In this document: one piece after another, positions 35,707-49,332 of the stretch
Numbering within the stretch: the stretch's first letter is position 1
How the letters are laid out: the number at the start of each line of letters is the position of its first letter
NCBI GenBank assembly: GCA_016699715.1
Contig: CP065007.1
Location: forward strand, 1,984,001-2,048,000
Direction: 5' to 3'
Source of the DNA: Candidatus Competibacteraceae bacterium
Lineage (GTDB): Bacteria > Pseudomonadota > Gammaproteobacteria > Competibacterales > Competibacteraceae
DNA: 64,000 nucleotides
The notes under the pieces: model-generated
Database searches by the model: none
What the model was told of the DNA's origin: nothing
What the model saw: the letters and a program-made list of their open reading frames with translations, nothing else
Position numbers and translations under genes: made by a program

Positions 35707-37313
35707 TGAGCGTCATCAAATCCCGAATTAATCCTCGCTCGGCCGAGTTCCAGGCCAACGCGGCCGCCATGCGGACCCTGGTCGCCGATTTGCGCGACAA
35801 GGTCGCGGAAGTCGCGTTGGGTGGCAGCGAAGCGGCCCGCCAGAAACACGTCGCCCGCGGTAAGCTGCTACCGCGAGAGCGGGTGAATCACTTGCTCGAT
35901 CCCGGCACGCCCTTTCTCGAAATCGGCCAACTGGCGGCTTACGGCCTCTATGACAACGAAGCGCCGGCGGCGGGCATGATTACCGGCATTGGCCGGGTAC
36001 AGGGCAGTGAATGCATGATCGTGGCCAACGACGCCACGGTGAAGGGCGGCACCTATTATCCGCTGACCGTGAAAAAACACCTGCGCGCCCAGGAAATCGC
36101 CGAGCAGAACCACCTGCCCTGCATCTATCTGGTGGACTCGGGCGGCGCGTTTCTACCGAAACAGGATGAGGTCTTTCCCGACCGGGACCACTTCGGCCGC
36201 ATTTTCTACAACCAGGCCAACATGTCCGCCCAGGGCATCCCGCAGATCGCCGTGGTCATGGGTTCCTGCACCGCCGGCGGCGCTTACGTGCCGGCCATGT
36301 CCGACGAGACGGTCATCGTCCGGAACCAGGGCACCATCTTCCTGGGCGGGCCGCCGCTGGTGAAAGCCGCCACCGGCGAGATCGTGACGACCGAAGATCT
36401 GGGCGGCGGCGACGTGCATACCCGCATCTCCGGGGTCGCCGACCACCTGGCCGAAAACGACGTGCATGCGCTCTACATCGCCCGGCGGATTCTCGCCAAC
36501 CTGAATCGGATCAAACCGGTGAGCCTGGCGTTGGGAAGCGGCGAGGCGCCAATTTACGATCCGGAGGAAATCTACGGCATCCCGCCGACCGATACCCGCA
36601 AGCCTTATGACGTGCGGGAAATCATCGCTCGCCTGGTGGACGGATCGCGCTTCGACGAATTCAAGACCCGTTACGGCACCACGCTGATCACCGGCTTCGC
36701 GCAGCTTTGCGGCTATCCGGTGGGCATCGTCGCCAACAACGGCATCCTGTTCGGGGAATCCGCCCAGAAAGGCGCGCATTTCATCGAACTGTGCGGACAA
36801 CGCGGCACTCCGCTGCTGTTTCTGCAAAACATCACCGGTTTCATGGTGGGTCGCAAGTATGAAAACGGCGGCATCGCCAAGGATGGCGCCAAGATGGTCA
36901 CCGCCGTCTCCACCGTGCGGGTCCCCAAGCTCACCGTGCTGATCGGCGGCAGTTTCGGGGCCGGCAACTACGGCATGTGCGGACGCGCCTACTCCCCCCG
37001 CTTCCTGTGGATGTGGCCGAACAGCCGGATTTCGGTGATGGGCGGCGAACAGGCGGCCAGCGTATTGGCCACCGTGCGCCGGGACGGCATCGAGGCCGGC
37101 GGCGGCGCCTGGAGCCAAGAGGAAGAGGACGCATTCAAGACCCCGATCCGCGACCGGTACGAAGAGCAGGGCCATCCCTACTATGCCACGGCCCGGTTGT
37201 GGGACGACGGCGTGGTGGACCCCGCCCAGACCCGACGCATCCTCGGGCTGTCGCTGTCGGTGGCCCTCAATGCGCCCATTCCACCGACCCGCTTCGGCGT
37301 TTTCAGAATGTGA
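35706..37313 (+). CDS. liuB: 3-Methylcrotonyl-CoA carboxylase beta subunit
   Basis: 535 residues, exactly the family size, from the ATG that overlaps the liuA stop (TGATG). Carboxyltransferase subunit: carboxylates methylcrotonyl-CoA using carboxybiotin on LiuD. YLVDSGGAFLPKQDEVFPDRDHFGRIFYNQA and GGSFGAGNYGMCGRAYSPRFLWMWPNSRISVMGGEQAA are diagnostic of MCC-beta. Needs the alpha subunit encoded at 38140. Confidence 0.96.
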   Translation: MSVIKSRINPRSAEFQANAAAMRTLVADLRDKVAEVALGGSEAARQKHVARGKLLPRERVNHLLDPGTPFLEIGQLAAYGLYDNEAPAAGMITGIGRVQGSECMIVANDATVKGGTYYPLTVKKHLRAQEIAEQNHLPCIYLVDSGGAFLPKQDEVFPDRDHFGRIFYNQANMSAQGIPQIAVVMGSCTAGGAYVPAMSDETVIVRNQGTIFLGGPPLVKAATGEIVTTEDLGGGDVHTRISGVADHLAENDVHALYIARRILANLNRIKPVSLALGSGEAPIYDPEEIYGIPPTDTRKPYDVREIIARLVDGSRFDEFKTRYGTTLITGFAQLCGYPVGIVANNGILFGESAQKGAHFIELCGQRGTPLLFLQNITGFMVGRKYENGGIAKDGAKMVTAVSTVRVPKLTVLIGGSFGAGNYGMCGRAYSPRFLWMWPNSRISVMGGEQAASVLATVRRDGIEAGGGAWSQEEEDAFKTPIRDRYEEQGHPYYATARLWDDGVVDPAQTRRILGLSLSVALNAPIPPTRFGVFRM

Positions 37314-37316
37314 TGT

Positions 37317-38135
37317 ATGGTCACCACGCTTGAAATCCAATACGACGGAGCAGTCGCCACCCTGTGGATGAACCGCCCCGAACTTCACAACGCCTTCAAT
37401 CCCCAACTGATCGCCGACCTCAGCGCCGCCTGCCGCGCCCTCGACGCCGACCATGCGGTGCGGGTGGTGATTCTGGCCGGTCGCGGCAAAAGCTTCTCCG
37501 CCGGCGCCGATCTGAACTGGATGAAAGCGGCCGCTCAGATGTCGGTCGAGGAAAACCTCGAAGACGCCCGGCGGCTGGCGGCCATGCTGCGCACCCTGGC
37601 CGAACTGCGCAAGCCGACCATCGCCCGGGTGCATGGCGCGGCTCTCGGCGGTGGCTTGGGATTGGCGGCGGCCTGCGATCTGTGCGTGGCCGCGACCGGC
37701 GCGGTGTTCGCGACCTCGGAGGTTCGCTTTGGGATCATTCCCGCCACCATCGCCCCCTACGTGATCCGCGCCATTGGCCAGCGCCAGGCATCTCGCTATT
37801 TCCAGACGGCGGAACGCATCGCCGCCCAGCGCGCCCTGGAGATCGGCCTGGTTCATGAGGTGGCGATGCCGGAAGAGCTGGACGCCAGGGTCCGGCAGTT
37901 GGCCGACGCCTTGCTCCAGGGCGGCCCCCAGGCCCAGGCCGAAGCGAAAGACCTGATTCGAGTCGTGGCCGGGCAATCGATGAGCGACGCACTGATGGAA
38001 GACACCGCCCGCCGCATCGCCGCCCGGCGCGCCACGCCGGAAGCCCGGGAAGGACTCGCCGCGTTTTTGGAAAAACGGTCGCCGGCCTGGATCGACGCCA
38101 TCGCCGGGGTTTCACTCAACCGGACGGAGAGCTAG
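37317..38135 (+). CDS. liuC: 3-Methylglutaconyl-CoA hydratase (enoyl-CoA hydratase family)
   Basis: 272 residues, crotonase fold: GRGKSFSAGADLNWMKAAAQMS (oxyanion hole and the ADLNWM signature of methylglutaconyl-CoA hydratases) and ALGGGLGLAAACDLCVA. Hydrates 3-methylglutaconyl-CoA to HMG-CoA. Sits 3 bp after liuB and 4 bp before liuD, in the usual liu order. Confidence 0.93.
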   Translation: MVTTLEIQYDGAVATLWMNRPELHNAFNPQLIADLSAACRALDADHAVRVVILAGRGKSFSAGADLNWMKAAAQMSVEENLEDARRLAAMLRTLAELRKPTIARVHGAALGGGLGLAAACDLCVAATGAVFATSEVRFGIIPATIAPYVIRAIGQRQASRYFQTAERIAAQRALEIGLVHEVAMPEELDARVRQLADALLQGGPQAQAEAKDLIRVVAGQSMSDALMEDTARRIAARRATPEAREGLAAFLEKRSPAWIDAIAGVSLNRTES

Positions 38136-38139
38136 GCCG

Positions 38140-40143
<2,004 letters not shown>

Positions 40144-40148
40144 AGTTC

Positions 40149-41087
40149 ATGAGCCTGAAATCGATGCAGTTGCCTGATACGGTCAAAATCGTCGAAGTGG
40201 GTCCGCGCGACGGCTTGCAAAACGAGCCAACGGCAATCGCCACCGCGACCAAGGTGGAGTTGATCGCCCGGCTGGGGCGGGCTGGATTACAGGCCATCGA
40301 GGCAAGCTCCTTCGTTTCGCCGAAGTGGGTGCCGCAAATGGCCGATAACGCGGCGGTCATGCGTGCCATCGAGCGCCTGCCCGGTGTGGCGTACCCGGTG
40401 CTGACGCCCAACCTGAAAGGTCTTGAGGCGGCTCTGGCGGTGGGGGCGCGGGAAGTCGCCGTGTTCGGCGCGGCTTCCGAATCCTTCTCGCAAAAAAACA
40501 TTCATTGTTCCATTGCCGAATCGTTGAGGCGTTTCGAGCCGGTCATGGCGACGGCGCGGCAAGCCGGCGTCCGGGTGCGGGGTTACGTGTCCTGCGTGCT
40601 CGGTTGCCCCTACGAAGGGCATGTCAAGCCGGTAGCGGTCGCCCAGGTGGCCGCCGCCCTGTTCGACATGGGCTGCCACGAAATCAGTTTGGGCGACACC
40701 ATCGGCGTGGGGACGCCGGAAGCCGCCAAACGCCTGATCGAGGCGGTGAATGCCCGCGTGCCTCTCGACCGCATCGCCGGTCATTATCACGATACCCATG
40801 GCATGGCGATTGCGAATATTTACGCCTCGCTCCAATGTGGCGTGACGGTGTTCGACGCCTCGGTGGCCGGGCTGGGCGGATGCCCCTACGCACCGGGCGC
40901 TTCCGGCAACGTCGCCACCGAGGATGTGGTGTATCTGCTGAACGGGCTGGGGATCGCGACCGGCATCGATCTCGACGCCCTGATCGATTGTTCGGCCTGG
41001 ATCAGCGCGGCGCTGGGACGTCCGCCGGCGTCGAAAGTCGCACGGGCGAGCATCGGCCGGACATCCCCGGCCACCGAACCCTCCTGA
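40149..41087 (+). CDS. liuE: Hydroxymethylglutaryl-CoA lyase
   Basis: 312 residues from the ATG at 40149; a GTG at 40140 overlapping the liuD stop would add three. The start VKIVEVGPRDGLQNEP, the ASSFVSPKWVPQMAD block and GLGGCPYAPGASGNVATEDVVY with the catalytic Cys are those of HMG-CoA lyases. Splits HMG-CoA to acetyl-CoA and acetoacetate. Confidence 0.95.
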   Translation: MSLKSMQLPDTVKIVEVGPRDGLQNEPTAIATATKVELIARLGRAGLQAIEASSFVSPKWVPQMADNAAVMRAIERLPGVAYPVLTPNLKGLEAALAVGAREVAVFGAASESFSQKNIHCSIAESLRRFEPVMATARQAGVRVRGYVSCVLGCPYEGHVKPVAVAQVAAALFDMGCHEISLGDTIGVGTPEAAKRLIEAVNARVPLDRIAGHYHDTHGMAIANIYASLQCGVTVFDASVAGLGGCPYAPGASGNVATEDVVYLLNGLGIATGIDLDALIDCSAWISAALGRPPASKVARASIGRTSPATEPS

Positions 41088-41104
41088 CCGATGGAGAGAG
41101 ACCG

Positions 41105-43102
<1,998 letters not shown>

Positions 43103-43114
43103 TACTCATTCTGA

Positions 43115-43249
43115 ATAGGTTTTCGTCATTCCCGTCCTGGCGAACGCGGGGAATGCGGGAATCCAGGCCGCCGCCGAAAAACGGGATACCCGCTTTCGCG
43201 GGTATGACGAACCGGGTGGCTTTTGGCCTCCGAAAAGCACAAAACCTAT
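43115..43249. repeat. REP/MITE-like nested inverted repeat after the liu operon
   Basis: Outer arms ATAGGTTTT (43115-43123) and AAAACCTAT (43241-43249) are perfect. Inner arms TCGTCATTCCCG (43123-43134) and CGGGTATGACGA (43199-43210) pair at 11 of 12. Further GCGGG/CCCGC hairpins lie inside. The GTCATTCCCG / CGGGAATCCAGG core is a repeat type common in proteobacterial intergenic regions. It may also end the transcript. The rest of 43103-43634 holds no gene that I can support. Confidence 0.65.
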
Positions 43250-43577
43250 CGGGAAACGGTATAAGCACCTTCCTCCGGGTCCGCGTCATCCCGTCGTCGG
43301 AGCGGGAGACCTGCTCCTAATCGTGGCCGGGTCGAACCCACCGATCACCGCCACCAACCCGTAAATGGCGTCCCTATCCAAACTTGTGGAATCGTCGATT
43401 CAAGCCGCCTCGACCCTTCGCGCCACTGCTCCTTGGATAAGGAAGACCCCTTACTTTAAGTACAAGCGTTGTTTAAATAGACCATTATCTCCGGTAAGCC
43501 CCAATGTAATGTATATCACTTGGATACAGAGTGGATTTTCTTCTAACGTCATGTGATTATTATGAAAATAGCTCTTG

Positions 43578-43602
43578 GTTGGGCATTGACGGCTAGCCCA
43601 AC
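43578..43602 (+). other. Hairpin in the leader of the FecR-TPR gene
   Basis: GTTGGGC (43578-43584) and GCCCAAC (43596-43602) form a 7-bp stem, and GACGG/CCGTC inside and overlapping it can form a competing stem. It lies about 30 bp before the start codon and has no T run, so it is more likely a leader structure or operator than a terminator. Confidence 0.35.
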
Positions 43603-43634
43603 CGTCATCACGAAATAAACTCAAGAAAATACCA

Positions 43635-46600
43635 ATGGGCAAGTTTTGTGCGGTAACCGCCAATCCAGAATGGCAAATCCAACGAAGTAAGCCAAGTCGG
43701 TGTTGTCGGTGGAATCCATGGAATCGACTTCATTGGCTACTGTTCGTTATTCTGCTTCTACCGTTTCACCCAGCCCTGGCCCAAGAGGAAGCGGGTGAAA
43801 TCGTCAGCGTGGTGGGAACCGCCGAAGTGCTGCGCCGAGGGCGCTGGCGGCCGGTGGGTACGGGGGAATCGCTGGCGGCCGGCGAGGTGCTGCGAACCGG
43901 CGAAGGCAGCCGCGCCGCGGTTCTGTTGACGAACGGCGCGCAGATCAAGCTCAACGGCAACAGCCAGTTGGAACTCAAGCAGATTGCCCCCAGGGAAATC
44001 GTTCCCGCCTCGAACAGTGTTCTGCAAAACATTCTGCGTCTGCTGGGCGGCGAAATCTGGGTCCGCGATAATAACCAGTTGCTGGAGATCCAAACCCTGC
44101 CGGCCACCGCCACCATTCGCGGCACCGAGTTCAACCTGGCGGTCGGTCCCAGCGATGCGGCTCAACTGGCCGTGCTCGACGGGCTGGTCGAGTTCAGCAA
44201 CCCGCAAGGTAGCGTGCTGGTGGCGGCGAACGAACAAGCCAGCGCCAAGGTGGGCGAAGCGCCACGTAAGACCGTGCTGATCAACCCGCTCGATGCGGTG
44301 CAATGGTCGCTTTACTATCCGGGTCCGGTCGGCGGCCCGGCGGAACCGGTGCAGGACCCTCGATCTCCTCGCTATTGGACTCAGGCCGCCCAGATCCATC
44401 TGCTGCGCGGTCAAGTGCCGGAAGCCCGGCAGGCCATCGACCGGGCGCTGACGCTCGATCCCAAAGACGCGCTGGCTTACAGCCTGCGCTCCAACATCGA
44501 TCTGGTGCAAAACCGCAGGGCCGAGGCGCTGGCCGATGCCGAACGGGCGGTCGCCGTCGATCCGTCCTCCTCTACGGCGTATCTGAGTCTCAGTCTGGTC
44601 CGGCAGGCCGAATTCGATCTGGACGCCGCGCTGGCGGCGGCTCGCAAGGCGGTGGCACTCGACCCCGACAATGCCCGTGCCTTGATTCAGCAAAGCAGCC
44701 TGCTGTTCGGCATGGGCCAGTTGCGGGAAGCCGTAAAAGTGGCGAAACAGGCGCGGCAACGAGCGCCGGACGATGCCATGGTCAATACCGTCTGGGGATT
44801 TCTGCAACTGGCGCGCAACCGGGTGAACGACGCCCGCGAAGCGTTTCAGGCGGCCATCGCCCAAGACTCGACCCTGGGATTGCCGCAACTCGGTTTGGGA
44901 CTGGTGCTGTTCCGGCACAACCAGACCGATGAAGCCATCGAGGCCATGCGCAAGGCGACCTTGCTGGAACCGAAGGTCTCGCTCTACAACAGCTATCTCG
45001 GCAAGGCGTTTTACGAGGACAAACAGAACCAGCCGGCGCAACACTATCTGGAGGCGGCCAAACGGCTCGATCCTCACGATCCGACGCCCTGGTACTACGA
45101 TGCCATTCGCTTGCAAAGCGTCAATCGACCGGTCGAAGCGGTGGAGAATCTACAAAAGTCCATCGAACTGAACGATGATCGAGGCGTATACCGGTCGCGG
45201 TTGCTGCTGGACGAGGACTTGGCGGCCCGTTCGGCGACTTTGGGGCGCATTTATAACGAAGTCGGTTTTACCGAACTCGGCTTGCGGGAAGGCCGGCGAT
45301 CGGTCAACCGCGACCCCACCAACTACTCGGCGCACCGCCTGCTGGCGGATTCCTACGTCGCCCTCCCCGGCTTGGAGCAGGCCCGGGTCAGCCAATTGCT
45401 GCAAGCCCAATTGCTGCAACCGCTCAACATCACGCCGGTGCAACCGCAAATGGCCGAAACCAAACTGCTCCTGCCCAGCGCCGTGACCACCTTCTCCCTG
45501 TACGAGTTCACGCCGCTGTTCGCGCAAAATGGCCCTGCTCTCCGGGCGTCCGCGCTGGGCGGCTCTCAGCGCACGTGGGGGGATGAGTTGATTGTCTCCG
45601 GCCTGACCGACCGCACTGCCTACAGTCTCGGCCAGTTTCATTATCAGAGCAACGGCTATCGGGAAAACAACGATCTGGAGAACGATCTCTACAATATCTT
45701 CGCTCAAGCCGTCGTGACCCCCGAACTCAACCTCCAAATCGAGTATCGGCATCGGGAAACCACTAATGGCGATCTCCAGTCCAGCTTCAATGATATTTTC
45801 AGTCGCTCCAGACGCGGGGCTATCGATCAGGACACCGCCCGCGTGGGCGCCCGTTATGCGCTGTCGCCGCAAACCAACCTGATCGCCTCGTTCATTTACA
45901 CGGATCGAAATAACGAGGTGAGTGTGCCAGCTTTCAGTATTGGATCAGAACAAAAGGCTTATCAAACAGAAGCCCAACTGCTCCATAAGGCGGACCACTT
46001 TAATATTATTACCGGCTTGGGGACTTATTCGGCTGATTACAATTATTATGGCCTCGAACAACCTCCCACGACTGGCGCCCAAGATATCGGTTACGGTTAT
46101 GCTACGTTCAAACTACCAGAAAATGTACTCTGGACCCTAGGGGTAAGCTATCAGGCGAATGACGCTGGCAATGCCAATTTGCACGAACTCAATCCGAAAT
46201 TTGGCGTGCAGTGGACGCTGAACGAGCAAATTTCCCTGCGGGCCGCCGCCTTTCAAGTCGTCAATTCGATCCTTGCCGCGCCCCAAACAATCGAACCCAC
46301 CCAAGTCGCCGGATTCAATCAATTTTTTGATGATATCACTTCGACCGTATCCAAAAATTACGGGGCGGCCCTGGATGTAAAGTTCACGCCCCGGCTCTGG
46401 GGCGGGCTGGAAGCGCTTCGCCGGGATCTGGATGTCCCCATAGGAACCTTGGACGTCCCCCAGTTTTACGAAGTCGAGCAGTGGCAGATCAATCAATACG
46501 GCGCCTATCTGTACTGGATGCCCAGCGCGCGGTGGGCGGTCAAGGCGGCGGGGCTGTACGAACGCTTCGAGGTCGATGAAGGCTTATTGGGCCTGATGTT

Positions 46601-46961
46601 TTACTATCCGCCCCTGCCCGCCCGACTGCGCACGATCACGTTCCCTCTGGATATCCAGTATTTTGATCCATCCGGTTTCTTTGCCAGCATGGGTATCGTT
46701 TATGTAAACCAGCGGGTTCAATTCCTGGACCCGCCCTCCTTAACGCTGACGCCGACACAAAACGAAAATTTCAGCCTGGTCAATGCCGGGTTGGGATATC
46801 GCCTGCCGAAACGATGGGGCCTGGTCGCGCTGCAAGCCAACAATCTGCTGGATAAAAAATTCCACTATCAGGATAATAGCTTCCGCATATCGGATCAGAG
46901 CGTTAACCCGCTTTACATTCCCGAACGAACGCTTTGGGGTCGGCTAGTCATTAACTTTTAA
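43635..46961 (+). CDS. FecR domain-TPR-outer membrane beta-barrel fusion protein
   Basis: 1108 residues. A signal peptide with a long n-region ends near residue 49 (LLLPFHPALA-QEE). Residues about 55-150 are a FecR-type domain (GEIVSVVGTAEVLRRGRWRPV, TLPATATIRGTEFNLAVG). About 245-600 are TPR repeats (e.g. ARQAIDRALTLDPKDALAYS, AEALADAERAVAVDPSSSTA). About 640-1108 alternate in beta strands, with a TonB-receptor-like last strand RTLWGRLVINF ending in Phe, the BAM signal. There is no plug domain, so it is not a classic TonB receptor. First gene of an operon with a CHASE2 kinase; plausibly an outer-membrane sensor or secretion port coupled to it, which is inference. The start ATG has only a weak ribosome site. 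Confidence 0.85.
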   Translation: MGKFCAVTANPEWQIQRSKPSRCCRWNPWNRLHWLLFVILLLPFHPALAQEEAGEIVSVVGTAEVLRRGRWRPVGTGESLAAGEVLRTGEGSRAAVLLTNGAQIKLNGNSQLELKQIAPREIVPASNSVLQNILRLLGGEIWVRDNNQLLEIQTLPATATIRGTEFNLAVGPSDAAQLAVLDGLVEFSNPQGSVLVAANEQASAKVGEAPRKTVLINPLDAVQWSLYYPGPVGGPAEPVQDPRSPRYWTQAAQIHLLRGQVPEARQAIDRALTLDPKDALAYSLRSNIDLVQNRRAEALADAERAVAVDPSSSTAYLSLSLVRQAEFDLDAALAAARKAVALDPDNARALIQQSSLLFGMGQLREAVKVAKQARQRAPDDAMVNTVWGFLQLARNRVNDAREAFQAAIAQDSTLGLPQLGLGLVLFRHNQTDEAIEAMRKATLLEPKVSLYNSYLGKAFYEDKQNQPAQHYLEAAKRLDPHDPTPWYYDAIRLQSVNRPVEAVENLQKSIELNDDRGVYRSRLLLDEDLAARSATLGRIYNEVGFTELGLREGRRSVNRDPTNYSAHRLLADSYVALPGLEQARVSQLLQAQLLQPLNITPVQPQMAETKLLLPSAVTTFSLYEFTPLFAQNGPALRASALGGSQRTWGDELIVSGLTDRTAYSLGQFHYQSNGYRENNDLENDLYNIFAQAVVTPELNLQIEYRHRETTNGDLQSSFNDIFSRSRRGAIDQDTARVGARYALSPQTNLIASFIYTDRNNEVSVPAFSIGSEQKAYQTEAQLLHKADHFNIITGLGTYSADYNYYGLEQPPTTGAQDIGYGYATFKLPENVLWTLGVSYQANDAGNANLHELNPKFGVQWTLNEQISLRAAAFQVVNSILAAPQTIEPTQVAGFNQFFDDITSTVSKNYGAALDVKFTPRLWGGLEALRRDLDVPIGTLDVPQFYEVEQWQINQYGAYLYWMPSARWAVKAAGLYERFEVDEGLLGLMFYYPPLPARLRTITFPLDIQYFDPSGFFASMGIVYVNQRVQFLDPPSLTLTPTQNENFSLVNAGLGYRLPKRWGLVALQANNLLDKKFHYQDNSFRISDQSVNPLYIPERTLWGRLVINF

Positions 46962-46984
46962 TACGAGCAAGAGGAAAAACCCCA

Positions 46985-47233
46985 ATGAAACTGACTGGCG
47001 TAGAAATTCCCTTTGACACGCTGTCAACCCTTGCATCGAATACGATGTTGGTCGTTATCTCGGATAACGATGGAATCAAAAAGCTGGTTAAAATAGACAA
47101 TCAGTCCTTACCGGATAACGAAGTAGTTTTGCGCGTGGAGACTGGCGCCACGACGCGAGAAGAAAAACCACAAAGCGGATGTTATGTATGGATTAACGGG
47201 CAATGGGTATGGAAAGACCCCTGCCCATATTGA
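46985..47233 (+). CDS. Small unknown protein of the FecR-TPR/CHASE2 operon
   Basis: 82 residues, 23 bp after the barrel gene, preceded by AAGAGGAAAAA. It has no signal peptide. The first part is ordinary and hydrophilic; the C-terminus GCYVWINGQWVWKDPCPY is striking, with three Trp, three aromatic Tyr/Pro-linked positions and two Cys spaced for a disulfide or for modification. I recognise no family. Its place between the barrel and the kinase suggests a role in the same module. Confidence 0.6.
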   Translation: MKLTGVEIPFDTLSTLASNTMLVVISDNDGIKKLVKIDNQSLPDNEVVLRVETGATTREEKPQSGCYVWINGQWVWKDPCPY

Positions 47234-47241
47234 GCTAGATT

Positions 47242-49332
47242 TTGTCCAAGTTCCAAGCCTCGCTGATCCTGCCGGCGGCCACCGTTGCGGCGGTCGCCTT
47301 TGGCATTACTCTTCTTCTCTCGAACCTGTCTTTTTTTTCCTTCCTCGAACTGAAAGGACTCGATCTTTTATTCACCCTGCGCGGTGTGCTGTCCCCACCC
47401 CCATCCATCGTCATCGTCGCCATCGACGAACCGTCCATGGCCGAAATCAAACGGCAATGGCCTTGGCCGCGCAGCCTGCATGCTCGCTTGACCCGACAAC
47501 TTCACCAGGCCGGCGCCGCGGTGATTGGCTTCGACATCCTGTTCTCGGAACCTTCCGAACCGGCCGAGGATCAGGCGCTAGCGCTGGCGCTGCGCGAAGC
47601 CGGCAATGGCGTGCTGTCCAGCGCACTGTCGGTGGTCAACGATCCCCTGTTCCGTCACACGATTCGGATCGATCCAATTTCCGCCCTGCGAGAAGCCGCC
47701 TGGATCGGTGGCGCTTTCGTTAGCATCGACCCCGATGGCACCGTGCGACGGGCGCGGCTGCTCACCTCGGACCTGCCCTCTTTCGCCTTGCAAGTGGTCC
47801 GGCGTTACCTCGAACAGCCAGCGGCGAAGACAACGATCGCACCGGAATGGCGGCACTTCAGCCAAAAGGAATTGTTGCGGGAACTGCTGATCGACTACCG
47901 GGGACCGCCGAACACGATCCAGACCGTATCCTACTATCAGGCTCTCGACCCTCAACGCCTACTGCCACCGGGGATTTTCGCCGGCAAAATCGTGCTGGTG
48001 GGCCGCGCCCTGGAAGCCGTTCCCGAACCGCAGCGCCTGTCGGGCGACACCTTCCTGACCCCGTTTTCCTGGATGGGCGGCAACCCCACCGCCGGCGTCG
48101 AGATTCAAGCCACCCTGGTGGACAATCTATTGAACGGACGCTTTGTCGCCGAACTCCCTCCAGTCGAACGCTGGCTGGGATTGCTGGCGCTGGCGCTGGT
48201 CGCCAGTCTGCTGGCAACCCGACTCAAGCCGCTCGCCGCCCTGATCGCGACCCTCGTACTGGCGGCGCTGTGCCTCGTCATCGCTTGGGCGGTGTTCGCG
48301 GCGACGAGCCTGTGGCTACCGATTCTATCGGGGATCATGATCCTGGTGCTGGTCCACGGCGGCTATTTGCTACTGCGGGCGTTGACCGCCGAGCGCGACC
48401 GCCGCCGCCTGCTGGAAGCCATCAACCGCGATCTGGAAGCGAAAATCACCGAACGCACCCAGGCACTGGCCGCCGCCCACCAGGAACTCGGCCAACGTCA
48501 CCAGGAACTCGAAACTGCTTACGAAGACTTGACCCACGCCCAACAACAACTGGTCCAGTCGGAAAAAATGGCGTCACTCGGCTTGCTGGTGGCCGGCATC
48601 GCCCACGAACTGAATAACCCCACCAGCTACGTTCACGGCAATCTGGAGTTCATCGAGGAATATACCGAGCGCCTGGCCGCGGTACTCGCGGACTACGCCG
48701 GCGAAGGCGAACCAAACGCTCGGACCCGTCGCCGGGGCGACGCGCGCTATCGGGAATCCCCCGACACCCTGAACGTCTTGCGGGAGCTGATCGCCAGTTG
48801 CAGGGAAGGCACCGAGCGAATCAGGAAGATCGTGCTGGATCTGCGCATTTTTTCGCGCACCGACGACATCGGCCTGGTCCCGACCGACTTGCACGAAGGC
48901 ATCGACTCGACCCTGAACCTGCTCAGCAAACAGTATCAGGATCGTATTACCATTCATCGAGAGTATCATCCCCTGCCCCAGGTGGAATGCCTGCCCGGAC
49001 AAATCAACCAGGTCTTCATGAACCTGTTGCAAAATGCCGCTCAGGCCATCCCCGGCAAGGGCAATGTCTGGATCGGGACTCGGGCGGAGGGCGATTGGGT
49101 CAAGGTCGTCATCCGGGATGACGGCGCGGGGATCGCGGAACGGAACCTGTCCAAGGTTTTCGATCCGTTTTTCACCACCAAGCCGGTGGGCACGGGCACC
49201 GGACTGGGGCTCAGCATCAGCTATGGCATCGTCGAAAAACACGGGGGAAAAATCCGAGTGACCAGCACCGTCCATCAGGGTAGCGAATTCACGGTCGAAC
49301 TACCGGTGAGACCGATCAGGAGCGCACTGTGA
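47242..49332 (+). CDS. CHASE2-domain sensor histidine kinase
   Basis: 696 residues from a TTG 8 bp after the preceding stop; no better start is near. N-terminal membrane segment, then an extracytoplasmic CHASE2 domain (about 40-300: LKGLDLLFTLRGVLSPPPSIVIVAIDE, WPWPRSLHARLTRQLHQAGAAVIGFDILFSEPS), three membrane segments (about 312-375), a coiled coil (380-440) and the kinase core. The phospho-acceptor is His455 in GIAHELNNPTSYVHGN, with N-box FMNLLQNAAQAI, G1 DDGAGI and G2 GTGTGLGLSIS. It overlaps the response regulator by 4 bp, its obvious partner. The sensed signal is unknown. Confidence 0.92.
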   Translation: MSKFQASLILPAATVAAVAFGITLLLSNLSFFSFLELKGLDLLFTLRGVLSPPPSIVIVAIDEPSMAEIKRQWPWPRSLHARLTRQLHQAGAAVIGFDILFSEPSEPAEDQALALALREAGNGVLSSALSVVNDPLFRHTIRIDPISALREAAWIGGAFVSIDPDGTVRRARLLTSDLPSFALQVVRRYLEQPAAKTTIAPEWRHFSQKELLRELLIDYRGPPNTIQTVSYYQALDPQRLLPPGIFAGKIVLVGRALEAVPEPQRLSGDTFLTPFSWMGGNPTAGVEIQATLVDNLLNGRFVAELPPVERWLGLLALALVASLLATRLKPLAALIATLVLAALCLVIAWAVFAATSLWLPILSGIMILVLVHGGYLLLRALTAERDRRRLLEAINRDLEAKITERTQALAAAHQELGQRHQELETAYEDLTHAQQQLVQSEKMASLGLLVAGIAHELNNPTSYVHGNLEFIEEYTERLAAVLADYAGEGEPNARTRRRGDARYRESPDTLNVLRELIASCREGTERIRKIVLDLRIFSRTDDIGLVPTDLHEGIDSTLNLLSKQYQDRITIHREYHPLPQVECLPGQINQVFMNLLQNAAQAIPGKGNVWIGTRAEGDWVKVVIRDDGAGIAERNLSKVFDPFFTTKPVGTGTGLGLSISYGIVEKHGGKIRVTSTVHQGSEFTVELPVRPIRSAL

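Noticed and set aside
36153..37976. 607-codon minus-strand frame opposite liuB and liuC
   Set aside because: Same type of antisense shadow; it crosses two certain genes.
43440..43634. Sigma-54 promoter before the FecR-TPR gene
   Set aside because: I looked for TGGCAC-N5-TTGC and found no acceptable match.
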